From NCBI GenBank assembly GCA_018970445.1, contig JAGWWF010000029.1, forward strand, positions 1 to 39,018: DNA of 39,018 bases, given 5' to 3'. Every line of letters begins with the position of its first letter. The stretch's first letter is position 1. Both the position numbers and the translations under genes were made by a program. Shown here in pieces: positions 1 through 7,592 of this stretch. A model generated the notes under the pieces. It was not told the origin of the DNA. It worked only from the letters and a program-made list of their open reading frames with translations, and ran no database searches. Origin of the DNA: Alphaproteobacteria bacterium. GTDB taxonomy: Bacteria > Pseudomonadota > Alphaproteobacteria > Sphingomonadales > Sphingomonadaceae.

Positions 1-92
1 CCCGCAGGGCGGAGGGGGCGCGGGCGGCCACAAGCCCCCGCGACGCCGTGTCAGCAGGGCAGGGGCAGCCCGGCTCTGCTAAGCGCTCCAGC

Positions 93-467
93 ATGCGTCG
101 ATTGCTCATCCTCCTGCCGCTGGCCGCCTGCGCGCCCGATGCGCCGCCCGAACAGCAGGCCGCCCGCCGCGCCGAAACGCTGCTGGCCCGCGCCGGCCAG
201 CCGGGAAGCGGCCTGCTGGCCCCGATTGCCGGGCTGGATGGCCAGGGCCGTCCCGGCGTGTGCGGCCTTGTCGAAACCCCGGCCGGCCCGGTGCGGGTGG
301 TGGTGGAACTGGTCAGCGGCACGGTGCGCACCGGCAAGCCGGCGGCCCAGGGCGGCCATCGCGGCGATCTGGGCGAAAGCCGCTTCTGCAGCGATGCCGC
401 CCGCCAACGCTGGGATCAGGTGAAGCGGGTCGATCCGGTCGGCCTTGTTGCGCGGCTGGGGGCCTAG
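93..467 (+). CDS. small predicted lipoprotein, function unknown
   Basis: A 124-residue protein that begins with a short basic and hydrophobic stretch, MRRLLILLPLAACAPD, ending in a lipobox-like LAAC. Cleavage before Cys13 would leave a lipid-anchored envelope protein. The rest is Ala/Gly/Arg-rich with two further cysteines (in GVCGL and RFCSD) that could form a disulfide. I place the start at the ATG at 93 because the frame extended upstream to a GTG at 48 would put 15 polar residues before the signal; no strong ribosome binding site helps the choice. The 3' end overlaps the convergent crotonase gene by 4 bp. I do not recognise a family. Confidence 0.6.
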   Translation: MRRLLILLPLAACAPDAPPEQQAARRAETLLARAGQPGSGLLAPIAGLDGQGRPGVCGLVETPAGPVRVVVELVSGTVRTGKPAAQGGHRGDLGESRFCSDAARQRWDQVKRVDPVGLVARLGA

Positions 468-1252
468 GCCGAATAGCGCGGCGGCCGCTTTTCCAGAAAG
501 GCCGCCAGCCCTTCCCTGAAATCGTCGCTGGCCGCCGCCATCAGCTGGTTGCGGTTTTCCAGCGCGATGGCCGCTTCCAGGCTGGGCGCATCAATGGCAA
601 AGCCCAGGCCTTCCTTGGTCATGCGCAGGCCAATGGGCGAGGTGGCCAGCATTTCGGCCACCAATGCCTCGCCGGCGGCCACCAGTGCGTCGTCTTCTGT
701 CAACTGGCTCACCAATCCGGTCGCCAGCGCGCGGTCTGCATCCACGAAACGCCCGGTCAGCATCAGTTCGGCGGCCAGGCTGGCGCCCACCAGCCGCGGC
801 AGGAAATAGGATGTGCCCATGTCGCAGCTTGTCAGCCCCAGCTTGATGAACGCGGCATTCATCCGCGCCGATCGGGCGGCGATGCGGATGTCGCTGGCCA
901 GCGCGAAGGCAAAGCCGCCGCCGCAGGCCGGCCCTTGGATCAGACTGATGATCGGCTGCGGGCAGCGCCGCATCTTCACATACACGTCCGCCAGCCAGCC
1001 CTGAAAGCCGAAACCGCCGGAAAATGGCGCGATTTCCGTGCCTTGTGCCTTGATGTCCAGCCCGGCGCAAAAGGCGCGGCCGGCACCTCGCATCACAACG
1101 ATGCGGGTATTGGCGGCGTGGAACAGCCGGCCGAAATAATCCGAAAGCTCGGCCACCATGCGATTGTTGATGCTGTTCAGCTGATCCGGCCGATTGAGCG
1201 TGAGCCAATCGACCGCGCCGCGCGTTTCCACCAGAATTGTTTCGTAAATCAT
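464..1252 (-). CDS. enoyl-CoA hydratase/isomerase (crotonase) family protein
   Basis: A 262-residue crotonase-fold protein of normal length. The oxyanion-hole motifs are visible: FCAGLDIK near residues 61-68 and QGPACGGGFAFALASD near residues 106-121. In true enoyl-CoA hydratases two glutamates do the hydration chemistry. Here the first position, after the GGG, is hydrophobic (FAFA), and the second lies in TSCDMGTSYF, where an aspartate replaces the usual Glu. Simple hydratase activity is therefore doubtful; an isomerase or another acyl-CoA reaction is as likely. The gene starts only 7 bp after the stop of the von Willebrand gene on the same strand, so the two are probably cotranscribed. Family assignment is firm, substrate unknown. 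Confidence 0.88.
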   Translation of the reverse strand: MIYETILVETRGAVDWLTLNRPDQLNSINNRMVAELSDYFGRLFHAANTRIVVMRGAGRAFCAGLDIKAQGTEIAPFSGGFGFQGWLADVYVKMRRCPQPIISLIQGPACGGGFAFALASDIRIAARSARMNAAFIKLGLTSCDMGTSYFLPRLVGASLAAELMLTGRFVDADRALATGLVSQLTEDDALVAAGEALVAEMLATSPIGLRMTKEGLGFAIDAPSLEAAIALENRNQLMAAASDDFREGLAAFLEKRPPRYSA

Positions 1253-1259
1253 TGAAATT

Positions 1260-2438
1260 TCATTTCTTCCGGCTCAACTCGCGCATGCCGCGATCCAGCC
1301 CTTCCAGCGTCAGCGGGAACATGCGGTTGTTCATGATCTCGCGGATCATGCGGATGGACTGGCCATTGTCCCAATGTTTTTCCGGGATGGGGTTCAGCCA
1401 GATCGACGAATGATAGATGTCGGTCATCCGCCGCAGCCACACCTCGCCCGGTTCCTCGTTCCAATGTTCGGTGCTGCCGCCGGCATAGCTGATCTCATAG
1501 GGGCTCATCGAGGCGTCGCCGACGAACACCAGCTTGTAATCATGCGGGAATTTGTGGAGCACCTCCATCATCGGGGTGCGTTCGGTCCAGCGCCGCTTGT
1601 TGTCCTTCCACACCGCCTCATAGGGGCAATTGTGGAAATAGAAGAATTCCAGATGCTTGAATTCCGATTTCGCGGCCGAAAACAGCTCCTCGCAGAGCTT
1701 GATGTGCGGGTCCATCGAACCGCCAATGTCCAGCATCAGCAGCAGTTTCACTGCATTGTGCCGTTCCGGGCGCATCACGATGTCCAGCCAGCCCTGCTTG
1801 GCGGTGCCGCGGATGGTGGAATCCAGATCCAGCTCGTCGGCGGCGCCCTCACGGGCAAAGCGGCGCAGCCGGCGCAGCGCCACCTTGATGTTGCGCGTGC
1901 CCAGTTCCACCGTGGAATCAAGATTCCTGAACTCGCGCTTGTCCCACACCTTCACCGCGCTCTGCTTGCGGCCGTCTTTCTGGCCGATGCGCACGCCTTC
2001 CGGATGGGACCCTTGCGCCCCGAACGGCGATTTCCCTGCGGTGCCGATCCACTTGTTGCCGCCCTCGTGGCGCTTCTTCTGCTCCTCCAGCCGCTTCTGC
2101 AGCGTCTCCATCAACTTGTCCCAGCCCAGCTTTTCCAGCGCGGCCATTTCTTCGGGGGTCAGGTTCATTTCGGCGAGAATCTTCAGCCATTCGGCCGGAA
2201 TCTCGGCTTCACCCGTCTCAAGGGTCGGCTCCAGACCCTTGAAAACCTTGCCGAACACCATGTCGAACCGGTCAAGCAGGCCTTCGTCCTTCACATAGGT
2301 GGCGCGAGCCAGATAATAGAAATCGGTAATCGAAAAATCGATCGCCTCGCTCTTCAGCGCCTCCAGCAGGATCAGATGCTCCTTCATGGACGCCGGAATC
2401 TTGGCTGCGCGCAGCTCATCAAGAAAGGTAAGGAACAT
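1260..2438 (-). CDS. VWA-domain CoxE-like protein (MoxR partner)
   Basis: A 392-residue protein related to the CoxE/YehP-type von Willebrand factor A proteins that work with MoxR AAA ATPases in metal-centre insertion or protein-complex maturation. The N-terminal 120 residues are helical and charged. The VWA domain follows from about residue 225, with the strand VKLLLMLDIGGSMD carrying a MIDAS-like DxGxS in place of the classical DxSxS. The C-terminus is RELSRKK. I start at the ATG at 2438 (MFLTFLDELRAAKIP), typical of this family, rather than the GTG at 2444. Its usual partner, the MoxR ATPase, is on the same strand at 7593-8435 but separated by about 5.1 kb of unrelated genes. The crotonase gene follows 7 bp downstream. 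Confidence 0.88.
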   Translation of the reverse strand: MFLTFLDELRAAKIPASMKEHLILLEALKSEAIDFSITDFYYLARATYVKDEGLLDRFDMVFGKVFKGLEPTLETGEAEIPAEWLKILAEMNLTPEEMAALEKLGWDKLMETLQKRLEEQKKRHEGGNKWIGTAGKSPFGAQGSHPEGVRIGQKDGRKQSAVKVWDKREFRNLDSTVELGTRNIKVALRRLRRFAREGAADELDLDSTIRGTAKQGWLDIVMRPERHNAVKLLLMLDIGGSMDPHIKLCEELFSAAKSEFKHLEFFYFHNCPYEAVWKDNKRRWTERTPMMEVLHKFPHDYKLVFVGDASMSPYEISYAGGSTEHWNEEPGEVWLRRMTDIYHSSIWLNPIPEKHWDNGQSIRMIREIMNNRMFPLTLEGLDRGMRELSRKK

Positions 2439-2518
2439 GGCCACAGCATAGCAGCCGGCGGCACCGCTGCCAGTGCGTGATGTTGACAGGGGAAAACAGG
2501 ATCAGGGGGGCACTCGGC

Positions 2519-2547
2519 TGGACAGGCCCTTGCCCCATTCCTATACC
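2519..2547 (+). promoter_or_regulatory. candidate sigma-70 promoter for the acyltransferase gene
   Basis: TGGACA at 2519-2524 and TATACC at 2542-2547 are separated by exactly 17 bp; they match the -35 consensus at 5 of 6 and the -10 consensus at 4 of 6 positions. Transcription would begin about 20 bp before the ATG at 2574. This is pattern matching only. Confidence 0.45.
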
Positions 2548-2573
2548 GGACCCGCGCTTCAGGGGCATTGACA

Positions 2574-3659
2574 ATGCAGACATTTCAGGACCGGCTTGAC
2601 GCCGTCGGCGGCTTTGGTCCGGGCTTTGATCTGGTGCGGTTGGTCCTGTGTTATGAAGTGATGGTCTGGCACTGCATCGCGCTCAGCAGCGGCAGCATCG
2701 ATGCCGGCCTGGCCAGCCCGGTGTGGCTGCCATTCAGCCTGATGGTGCCGATGTTCTTCACCCTGTCGGGCTTTCTGGTCACCGCCTCGGCCTTGCGGCT
2801 GCCGGTGAAGGATTATCTGCTCAACCGCGCTGCCCGCATCTTGCCGGCGCTGTTTGCCGTCACCGGCTTTGCCATGCTGGTGGCCGGCCCGCTGGCCACC
2901 AGCCTGCCGCTGGCCGATTATTTCACCGACAGCGGTTTCTGGCGCTATGCCCGCAATCTGGCCGCCATTCCCGAATATCGCCTGCCTGCCGTGTTCGCAG
3001 GCAATCTCTATCCTGACGCCGTCAACGGCTCGCTGTGGACGGTGCGCTGGGAAATCGGCTGCTACATCATGATGGCGATCATGGTGGCCTGTGGCATAGC
3101 CCGCCGGGCCTGGGTGGTGCCGGCGCTGGCCCTGGCCTGGGCTGCAGCCTGGGTGCTGCTCGGCAATGCTCCGGGCCTGCCAGGGGTTGCCGGGCGGCTG
3201 GCCAGCCAAGTCTTTGGTGCTGGCGGCCTGCTTTACCCCTATTTTCTGGGGGGCGCGACCATCTGGCTGTTCCGCCACCGCATTCCCTGGCACGGCGGTA
3301 TTGCGGCCGCCTGCCTGCTGTTGATTGCCGCCGGTTCGCTGCTGCTTGATGGCCAGCGCTGGCATGAAGACCCGGTGAAGATCCTGCTGATGATCGCGCC
3401 TTCGGCCTATCTGGTGGCCTGGGCGGGGTTGCAGCGGTTGCCGGTGCCGCGCGTCTATCGCGGCGGCGATTACAGCTATGGCGTCTATCTCTGGCACTTC
3501 CCCGTGCTGCAGACGATCCAGCATTTCCTCGCGCTGGATCAATGGTGGCAGCTGCTGCTGATCGGTTTTCTGCCGGTCACGCTGCTGGCGGCAGCGTCAT
3601 GGCATCTGATCGAAGGCCCGGTGCTGGCCCTGCGCAAGCGTCAGGCCCGGCGGGCCTGA
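2574..3659 (+). CDS. acyltransferase 3 family membrane protein
   Basis: A 361-residue polytopic protein with about ten hydrophobic segments, such as LPFSLMVPMFFTLSGFLVTA, IMMAIMVACGIA and LLLIGFLPVTLLAAASW. Early landmarks of the acyltransferase-3 (OafA/YrhL) family are present: an N-terminal FDLVRLVLCYEVMVWHCIAL with the conserved R and H, the FFTLSGFLV signature, and a late YGVYLWHFPV motif. Members O-acylate sugars of exported or surface glycans, taking acyl groups across the inner membrane; the acceptor cannot be told here. The ATG at 2574 is chosen over an in-frame TTG two codons upstream. The 3' end overlaps the convergent GST gene by 19 bp. No glycan biosynthesis genes are nearby. Confidence 0.88.
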   Translation: MQTFQDRLDAVGGFGPGFDLVRLVLCYEVMVWHCIALSSGSIDAGLASPVWLPFSLMVPMFFTLSGFLVTASALRLPVKDYLLNRAARILPALFAVTGFAMLVAGPLATSLPLADYFTDSGFWRYARNLAAIPEYRLPAVFAGNLYPDAVNGSLWTVRWEIGCYIMMAIMVACGIARRAWVVPALALAWAAAWVLLGNAPGLPGVAGRLASQVFGAGGLLYPYFLGGATIWLFRHRIPWHGGIAAACLLLIAAGSLLLDGQRWHEDPVKILLMIAPSAYLVAWAGLQRLPVPRVYRGGDYSYGVYLWHFPVLQTIQHFLALDQWWQLLLIGFLPVTLLAAASWHLIEGPVLALRKRQARRA

Positions 3660-4294
3660 TCGGCCTGCCAGCGCGCCTTCTGATCGGCAAAAGCTTGCAT
3701 GAACGCCGGCCGCGCCTCTGCGCGGGCGACATAGGCGGCCACAGCCGGAAATTCGGGCAGGAGCAGCACCGCCGCCGGCCGGCGCAGGGCACACACCATC
3801 ATGATGTCGGCCGCGCTGAACCCAGCTTCCAGCCAGGGCCGGTCGCCCAACGCGTCGGCAAGATCGGCCAGCCGCGCCCTCAGGCGGGCGGCGATGAGCG
3901 GCAGGCGTTCCGGCGTCCATGGCCGGTCGCATTCCAACAGCACCGCAACCTCACGCTCCACGATCACCGGCTCCAGCGTACTGACGGCGGCAAACATCCA
4001 GACGATGGCGCGCGCCCGCGCCGCGTAGTCCTGCGGCAGCAGGCCGTGTGTTTCGGCAATGTGCAGCACGATGGCACCCGATTCGAACAGGGTCAGGCCA
4101 TCGGCCTCATACGTGGGGATTTGCCCGAACGGCTGGCGGGCCTTGTGCGCCTGCGTCTTCAGTTCAGCGAACGACAGCGTCCGCAAATCATGGGCCACCC
4201 CGGCCTCGATCAGCGCCCAGCGCACCGCCATGTCGCGCGCCAGCCCGCGCCCGCCGTCGGGGGAGGCTGAAAACACCGAAACGACGGCCGTCAT
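3641..4294 (-). CDS. glutathione S-transferase family protein
   Basis: A 217-residue protein with the two-part GST layout: an N-terminal thioredoxin-like domain with the cis-proline glutathione site FGQIPTYEADGLTLFESGAI at about residues 56-75, and an all-helical C-terminal domain with FSAADIMMVCALRR near residue 160, the conserved N-capping box of GSTs. The first strand lacks an obvious catalytic Cys, Ser or Tyr in the usual place, starting VVSVFSASPDGGRG. The start codon overlaps the stop of the upstream dehydrogenase gene (4291-4294, ATGA), so the two form an operon on the minus strand. A role in detoxification or in conjugation of a substrate shared with the dehydrogenase is inference. 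Confidence 0.87.
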   Translation of the reverse strand: MTAVVSVFSASPDGGRGLARDMAVRWALIEAGVAHDLRTLSFAELKTQAHKARQPFGQIPTYEADGLTLFESGAIVLHIAETHGLLPQDYAARARAIVWMFAAVSTLEPVIVEREVAVLLECDRPWTPERLPLIAARLRARLADLADALGDRPWLEAGFSAADIMMVCALRRPAAVLLLPEFPAVAAYVARAEARPAFMQAFADQKARWQADQARRA

Positions 4295-5244
4295 CCCCGC
4301 AGGGCCTTGAGCGTGCGATTTGGCGGGATCAGCGTGTCGATGCGGCCGCCGGGGTAGAAGGCGCGGATCGGCGCCTGTTCGGGCAGAGCAGCCAGCGCAT
4401 CGGCCAGGGCGTCAACCGGCCACTGCCCGTCGCCGCTCACCAGCCAGTCGGCGCTCCATGGCTGATACAGGGCGACATCCGGCCCTTCCACGCCAAACAC
4501 CCGCCCGGTGAAGCGGTTCAACCCGCTGGCGAGATAGACAAGCAGCGGCGAGACATGATCGGGCAGATGGCGATCAAAGCCGTCGCTTCGCGGCATCAGC
4601 CGATCCACGCTGGGGCTGGCCATCACCATGCGGGTGCGCGCCGCCGGTGCAATGGCGTTGGCACGCACGCCCAGATGCGCCAATTCCTGCGCTGCCACCA
4701 GGGTGAGCGCGGCAATACCGGCCTTGGCGGCGCAATAAGGGCCGCCATCGGGCATCGGATGCACCCCCACCGGCGAGGTGGTGTTGATGATGGCGCGACC
4801 CTCCCGGCGGCCCTGCCGTGCCCACAGCGCGGCGGCGTGGTGGCACACGGCGGTGGTGCCTTTCAGATGCACGCCGGTTTCCAGATCATAATCCGCCTCG
4901 GTCAGCGCGATCAGGCTGGCCGGGCGGTTGATGCCGGCATTGTTCACCACGATGTCCAGCCCGCCAAAGGCCGCCATGGCATCATCGATGATGGTCTTCG
5001 CCCCGGTCCAATCGGCCACGCTGGCCCGGTTGGCCACGGCGCGGCCGCCAAGAGCGATGATTTCGGCCGCCACGGCGCTGGCCGCATCCCCCTGTTTTTC
5101 GTCAGGGCCGTCGCCCACCACGCTGCCGCCCAGATCGTTCACCACCACCGCGGCACCGTGGGCGGCCAGCGCCAGCGCATGGCATCGCCCCAATCCGCGC
5201 CCGCCGCCTGTCACAATCGCGACCTTGCCCGTCAGAAGCGCCAT
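4291..5244 (-). CDS. SDR family oxidoreductase (17-beta-HSD4-like)
   Basis: A 317-residue short-chain dehydrogenase. It shows the nucleotide-binding TGGGRGLG at residues 12-19, the NDLGG segment after the second strand that typifies the peroxisomal multifunctional enzyme type 2/17-beta-hydroxysteroid dehydrogenase 4-like subgroup, NNAG, and a Ser (NTTSPVG) followed by the catalytic YCAAK. It is longer than the usual 250 residues owing to a C-terminal extension. Proteins of this subgroup often oxidise 3-hydroxyacyl-CoA or related substrates. It shares an ATGA overlap with the GST gene downstream and is divergently arranged with the two plus-strand dehydrogenases, leaving a 41-bp gap. Confidence 0.9.
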   Translation of the reverse strand: MALLTGKVAIVTGGGRGLGRCHALALAAHGAAVVVNDLGGSVVGDGPDEKQGDAASAVAAEIIALGGRAVANRASVADWTGAKTIIDDAMAAFGGLDIVVNNAGINRPASLIALTEADYDLETGVHLKGTTAVCHHAAALWARQGRREGRAIINTTSPVGVHPMPDGGPYCAAKAGIAALTLVAAQELAHLGVRANAIAPAARTRMVMASPSVDRLMPRSDGFDRHLPDHVSPLLVYLASGLNRFTGRVFGVEGPDVALYQPWSADWLVSGDGQWPVDALADALAALPEQAPIRAFYPGGRIDTLIPPNRTLKALRG

Positions 5245-5285
5245 AGCCCAAATCCCCCTTGCCAGATCATCGGGGGAGAGTGGCC

Positions 5286-6011
5286 GTGAGCGAATGGGCC
5301 GGCAAGACCGTGCTAGTGACAGGGGGATCGACCGGCATCGGCAACGCCGCCGCGCGCGCCTTTCGGGCCGACGGTGCGCGCGTGATCGTCACCGGCACCC
5401 GTGCCAGCGCCGCCGATTATGCCGGCAGCGATGGCGATCTGGCCGGCATGGAGTATCACCGGCTGGATCAGGGCGATCTGGCCGCCGTGGCGGCGTTTGA
5501 TCCGGGCGTGGAGCGGCTGGACGCGCTGATCGTTTCCGGTGCCAAAGTCGCCTACAAACGTGCCGAGTTCGTGCCCGAAACCTTTGCCGATGTGGTCGCC
5601 ACCAATCTCACCGGGCCGATGGCGCTGGCGATGCGGTTTCGCAGCGCACTGGCCGCCGCGCGGGGCAGCATCATCTTTGTTGGCAGTGTCGCCAGCTTCA
5701 AGGGCACCATCGGCCAGCCGGCCTATTCGGCCAGCAAGGGCGGGTTGCTCACCCTCACCCGCACCCTGGCGCAGGCGCTGGGCGGGGAGGGGATCCGGGT
5801 CAATCTGGTCGCGCCGGGCCTGGTGCGATCGAAGATGACCGCCATCACCTGGGAACATCCCGACCGGCTGGCGGCCACGACCGCCCAAGTGCCGCTGGGC
5901 CGCATCGGTGAACCCGATGATATCGCCGGCCCCATAATGTTTCTGGCGTCGGCTGCGGCGCGCTATGTCACCGGCACCTCGCTGGTGGTCGACGGAGGAC
6001 TTGTCGCATGA
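5286..6011 (+). CDS. SDR family oxidoreductase
   Basis: A 241-residue classical short-chain dehydrogenase with the NAD(P) motif TGGSTGIG, the active-site serine in FVGSVASF, the catalytic YSASK and a C-terminal VTGTSLVVDGG. The usual NNAG motif is replaced by VSGAK (in LDALIVSGAKVAY), an unusual substitution. I start at the GTG at 5286 because GGGGAGAG lies about 5 bp upstream; the frame stays open to a TTG at 5259. The stop overlaps the start of the next dehydrogenase gene (6008-6011), and the two proteins resemble each other throughout, so they look like a tandem duplication translated together. Substrate unknown. Confidence 0.88.
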   Translation: MSEWAGKTVLVTGGSTGIGNAAARAFRADGARVIVTGTRASAADYAGSDGDLAGMEYHRLDQGDLAAVAAFDPGVERLDALIVSGAKVAYKRAEFVPETFADVVATNLTGPMALAMRFRSALAAARGSIIFVGSVASFKGTIGQPAYSASKGGLLTLTRTLAQALGGEGIRVNLVAPGLVRSKMTAITWEHPDRLAATTAQVPLGRIGEPDDIAGPIMFLASAAARYVTGTSLVVDGGLVA

Positions 6012-6739
6012 ACGGCCTGAACGGCAACAGCTGGGCGCGTGGCCTGTCGGTGCTGGTCACCGGCGGCACGCAGGGCATCGGCAAGGCGGTGGCGGAGCAG
6101 TTTCTGGGCCTTGGCGCACGCGTTACCATCACCGGCACGCGCAGCCATGTCAGTTGTTATGACGATCCGCCCCAAGGCGTCGCCTATATCCAGGCCGATC
6201 TTACCTGGCCGGAGGCGCGTGCCGAAGTGGCGGCGCATTTCAGCAGCCTGGATGTGCTGATCAACAACGCCGGCCGTGGTTCGGCGCGCGAATATGAACA
6301 GGAAGAGTTTGAACTGGTCATCGATACCAATCTGAACGCGGTGATGGACCTGTCGGTGCGGCTGCATCCGCTGCTCAAGGCCAGCCGCGGCAGCATCGTC
6401 AATGTCGGCAGCCTGGCCAGCTTCCTCGCGCTCAAGGAAACCCCGGCCTACACCGCCTCCAAGGCCGGGCTGCTGGGCCTGACGCGCGCGCTGGGGGACA
6501 AATGGGCCACCGATGGCGTGCGGGTGAATCTGGTGGCGCCCGGCTTCATTGAGACGCGCATGACCGAAGGCGCGCGGCAGAATCCGGAGCGGGAGAAGCG
6601 GCTGATGAAGGCCATCCCGATGCAGCGCTGGGGCGATCCGGCCGAAGTGGCCCAGGCCATATTGTTCCTTGCCAGCCCGGCCGCCAGCTATGTGACCGGA
6701 CAGAGCCTGGCGATCGATGGCGGCCTGATGCTGCGGTGA
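6008..6739 (+). CDS. SDR family oxidoreductase
   Basis: A 243-residue classical short-chain dehydrogenase: TGGTQGIG cofactor loop, INNAG at the end of strand four, NVGSLASF with the catalytic serine, YTASK, and the C-terminal VTGQSLAIDGG. Unlike its upstream neighbour it retains NNAG. The ATG overlaps the neighbour's stop codon (ATGA), which implies translational coupling. Family members reduce or oxidise alcohols, 3-oxoacyl thioesters or sugars; nothing here decides between them. It is followed by an AT-richer 67-bp gap before the next gene. Confidence 0.9.
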   Translation: MNGLNGNSWARGLSVLVTGGTQGIGKAVAEQFLGLGARVTITGTRSHVSCYDDPPQGVAYIQADLTWPEARAEVAAHFSSLDVLINNAGRGSAREYEQEEFELVIDTNLNAVMDLSVRLHPLLKASRGSIVNVGSLASFLALKETPAYTASKAGLLGLTRALGDKWATDGVRVNLVAPGFIETRMTEGARQNPEREKRLMKAIPMQRWGDPAEVAQAILFLASPAASYVTGQSLAIDGGLMLR

Positions 6740-6806
6740 TATTCACTACAGGGTCTTTTCTTGAAAACGCCCTTGATTTTGAGGATGTCTTGAATACTCA
6801 TAAGGC

Positions 6807-7121
6807 ATGAAAGCGTTGATAGCCAGTTGGCGATGGGTCATTGGGTTTTTTGCTCTATTGCCGGCTTACGCATTATTTGCGCAGCAGCCGTTGACGCCGG
6901 AATTGTTCCAGAAGCGTTACCAGGCGGAATTGCGTCAGTGCGCAGTGATCCACGAAGTTGCCATTCGCAATGGCTGCATCGGCAACAGCCATGTTGCCGC
7001 GCGGCCTGACGTGCAGCAGGCCTGCATGGCTGAACAAGACCGGAGAAGGGCCAGCTGCGAGGAACGGGCCAGATTTGCCTTGGAAGGGGCTTTGGAGAAT
7101 ATCAGACGCCGCCAGCGCTGA
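6807..7121 (+). CDS. small exported protein, function unknown
   Basis: A 104-residue protein starting with a basic residue, a hydrophobic stretch (WVIGFFALLPAYALFAQQ) and a likely signal peptidase site near AYALFA-QQ, so it should reach the periplasm. The mature part is charged and contains four cysteines (in RQCAV, NGCIG, QACMA, ASCEE) spaced to allow two disulfides. Such small Cys-containing secreted proteins are common in sphingomonads, but I do not recognise the family. The ATG at 6807 has only a weak AAGG just upstream. The surrounding DNA at 6740-6900 is noticeably less GC-rich than the flanking dehydrogenases. Confidence 0.6.
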   Translation: MKALIASWRWVIGFFALLPAYALFAQQPLTPELFQKRYQAELRQCAVIHEVAIRNGCIGNSHVAARPDVQQACMAEQDRRRASCEERARFALEGALENIRRRQR

Positions 7122-7235
7122 TCATCGCACGCTGGCAACGCTCGCGGCTGCTGGTGCATTCGCCACCAGAGGGGGCTTGACCTGTGCTGGCGGGAGCCGA
7201 TACGCTTTGCCTCGATCATGGTTGGCGGCCTGGTC

Positions 7236-7571
7236 ATGGCGCGTTTTCATCTCTTGCTGGCTGCGGCCGCGCTTGGACTGTCGGCCAGTGCCGATGCCGC
7301 CCGCTTTGTCTATACCGGCACCATCGAAACCTATGTGGTGCCCGCCGATGGCTTCTACAACATCCTGGCGCGCGGCGCCGGTGGCGGCTTTGGCATCGTC
7401 GAGTTTGGGCCGACTGGCCGATCGCGCGGCAACGCGGGCGGCAGCGGCGGTGCTGCCAGCGGGCTGGTCCAGGTCTCTGCCGTGCCCGAACCAGCCAGTT
7501 GGGCGCTGCTGATCATTGGCTTAGGCGCGGTGGGCACCAGCCTGCGCGCGCGGCGGGTGCGGCCGGCCTGA
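7236..7571 (+). CDS. small Gly-rich PEPxxWA-CTERM protein
   Basis: A 111-residue secreted protein. It has an N-terminal signal peptide (MARFHLLLAAAALGLSASADA), a short middle region rich in glycine (GAGGGFG, GNAGGSGGAASG), and a C-terminal sorting signal: the motif VPEPASWALL, then a hydrophobic helix and a final cluster of arginines (RARRVRP). This PEPxxWA-CTERM signal is recognised by exosortase-type machinery and is frequent in sphingomonads, where many such proteins belong to the extracellular matrix. The mature part is unusually small, about 65 residues, and has no recognisable domain. An in-frame ATG at 7218 would add six residues ahead of the signal peptide; I prefer 7236. No exosortase gene is in the window. 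Confidence 0.8.
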   Translation: MARFHLLLAAAALGLSASADAARFVYTGTIETYVVPADGFYNILARGAGGGFGIVEFGPTGRSRGNAGGSGGAASGLVQVSAVPEPASWALLIIGLGAVGTSLRARRVRPA

Positions 7572-7592
7572 ACCGGCCGCGCCGGGCCTGGG

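Noticed and set aside
2483-2488. Perfect TTGACA as a -35 box
   Set aside because: No -10-like hexamer lies 16-18 bp downstream; the pair at 2519-2547 is a better promoter candidate.
7177-7206. TTGACC with TACGCT 18 bp away as a promoter for the PEPxxWA-CTERM gene
   Set aside because: The -10 matches consensus at only 3 of 6 positions, so the call is too weak to list.
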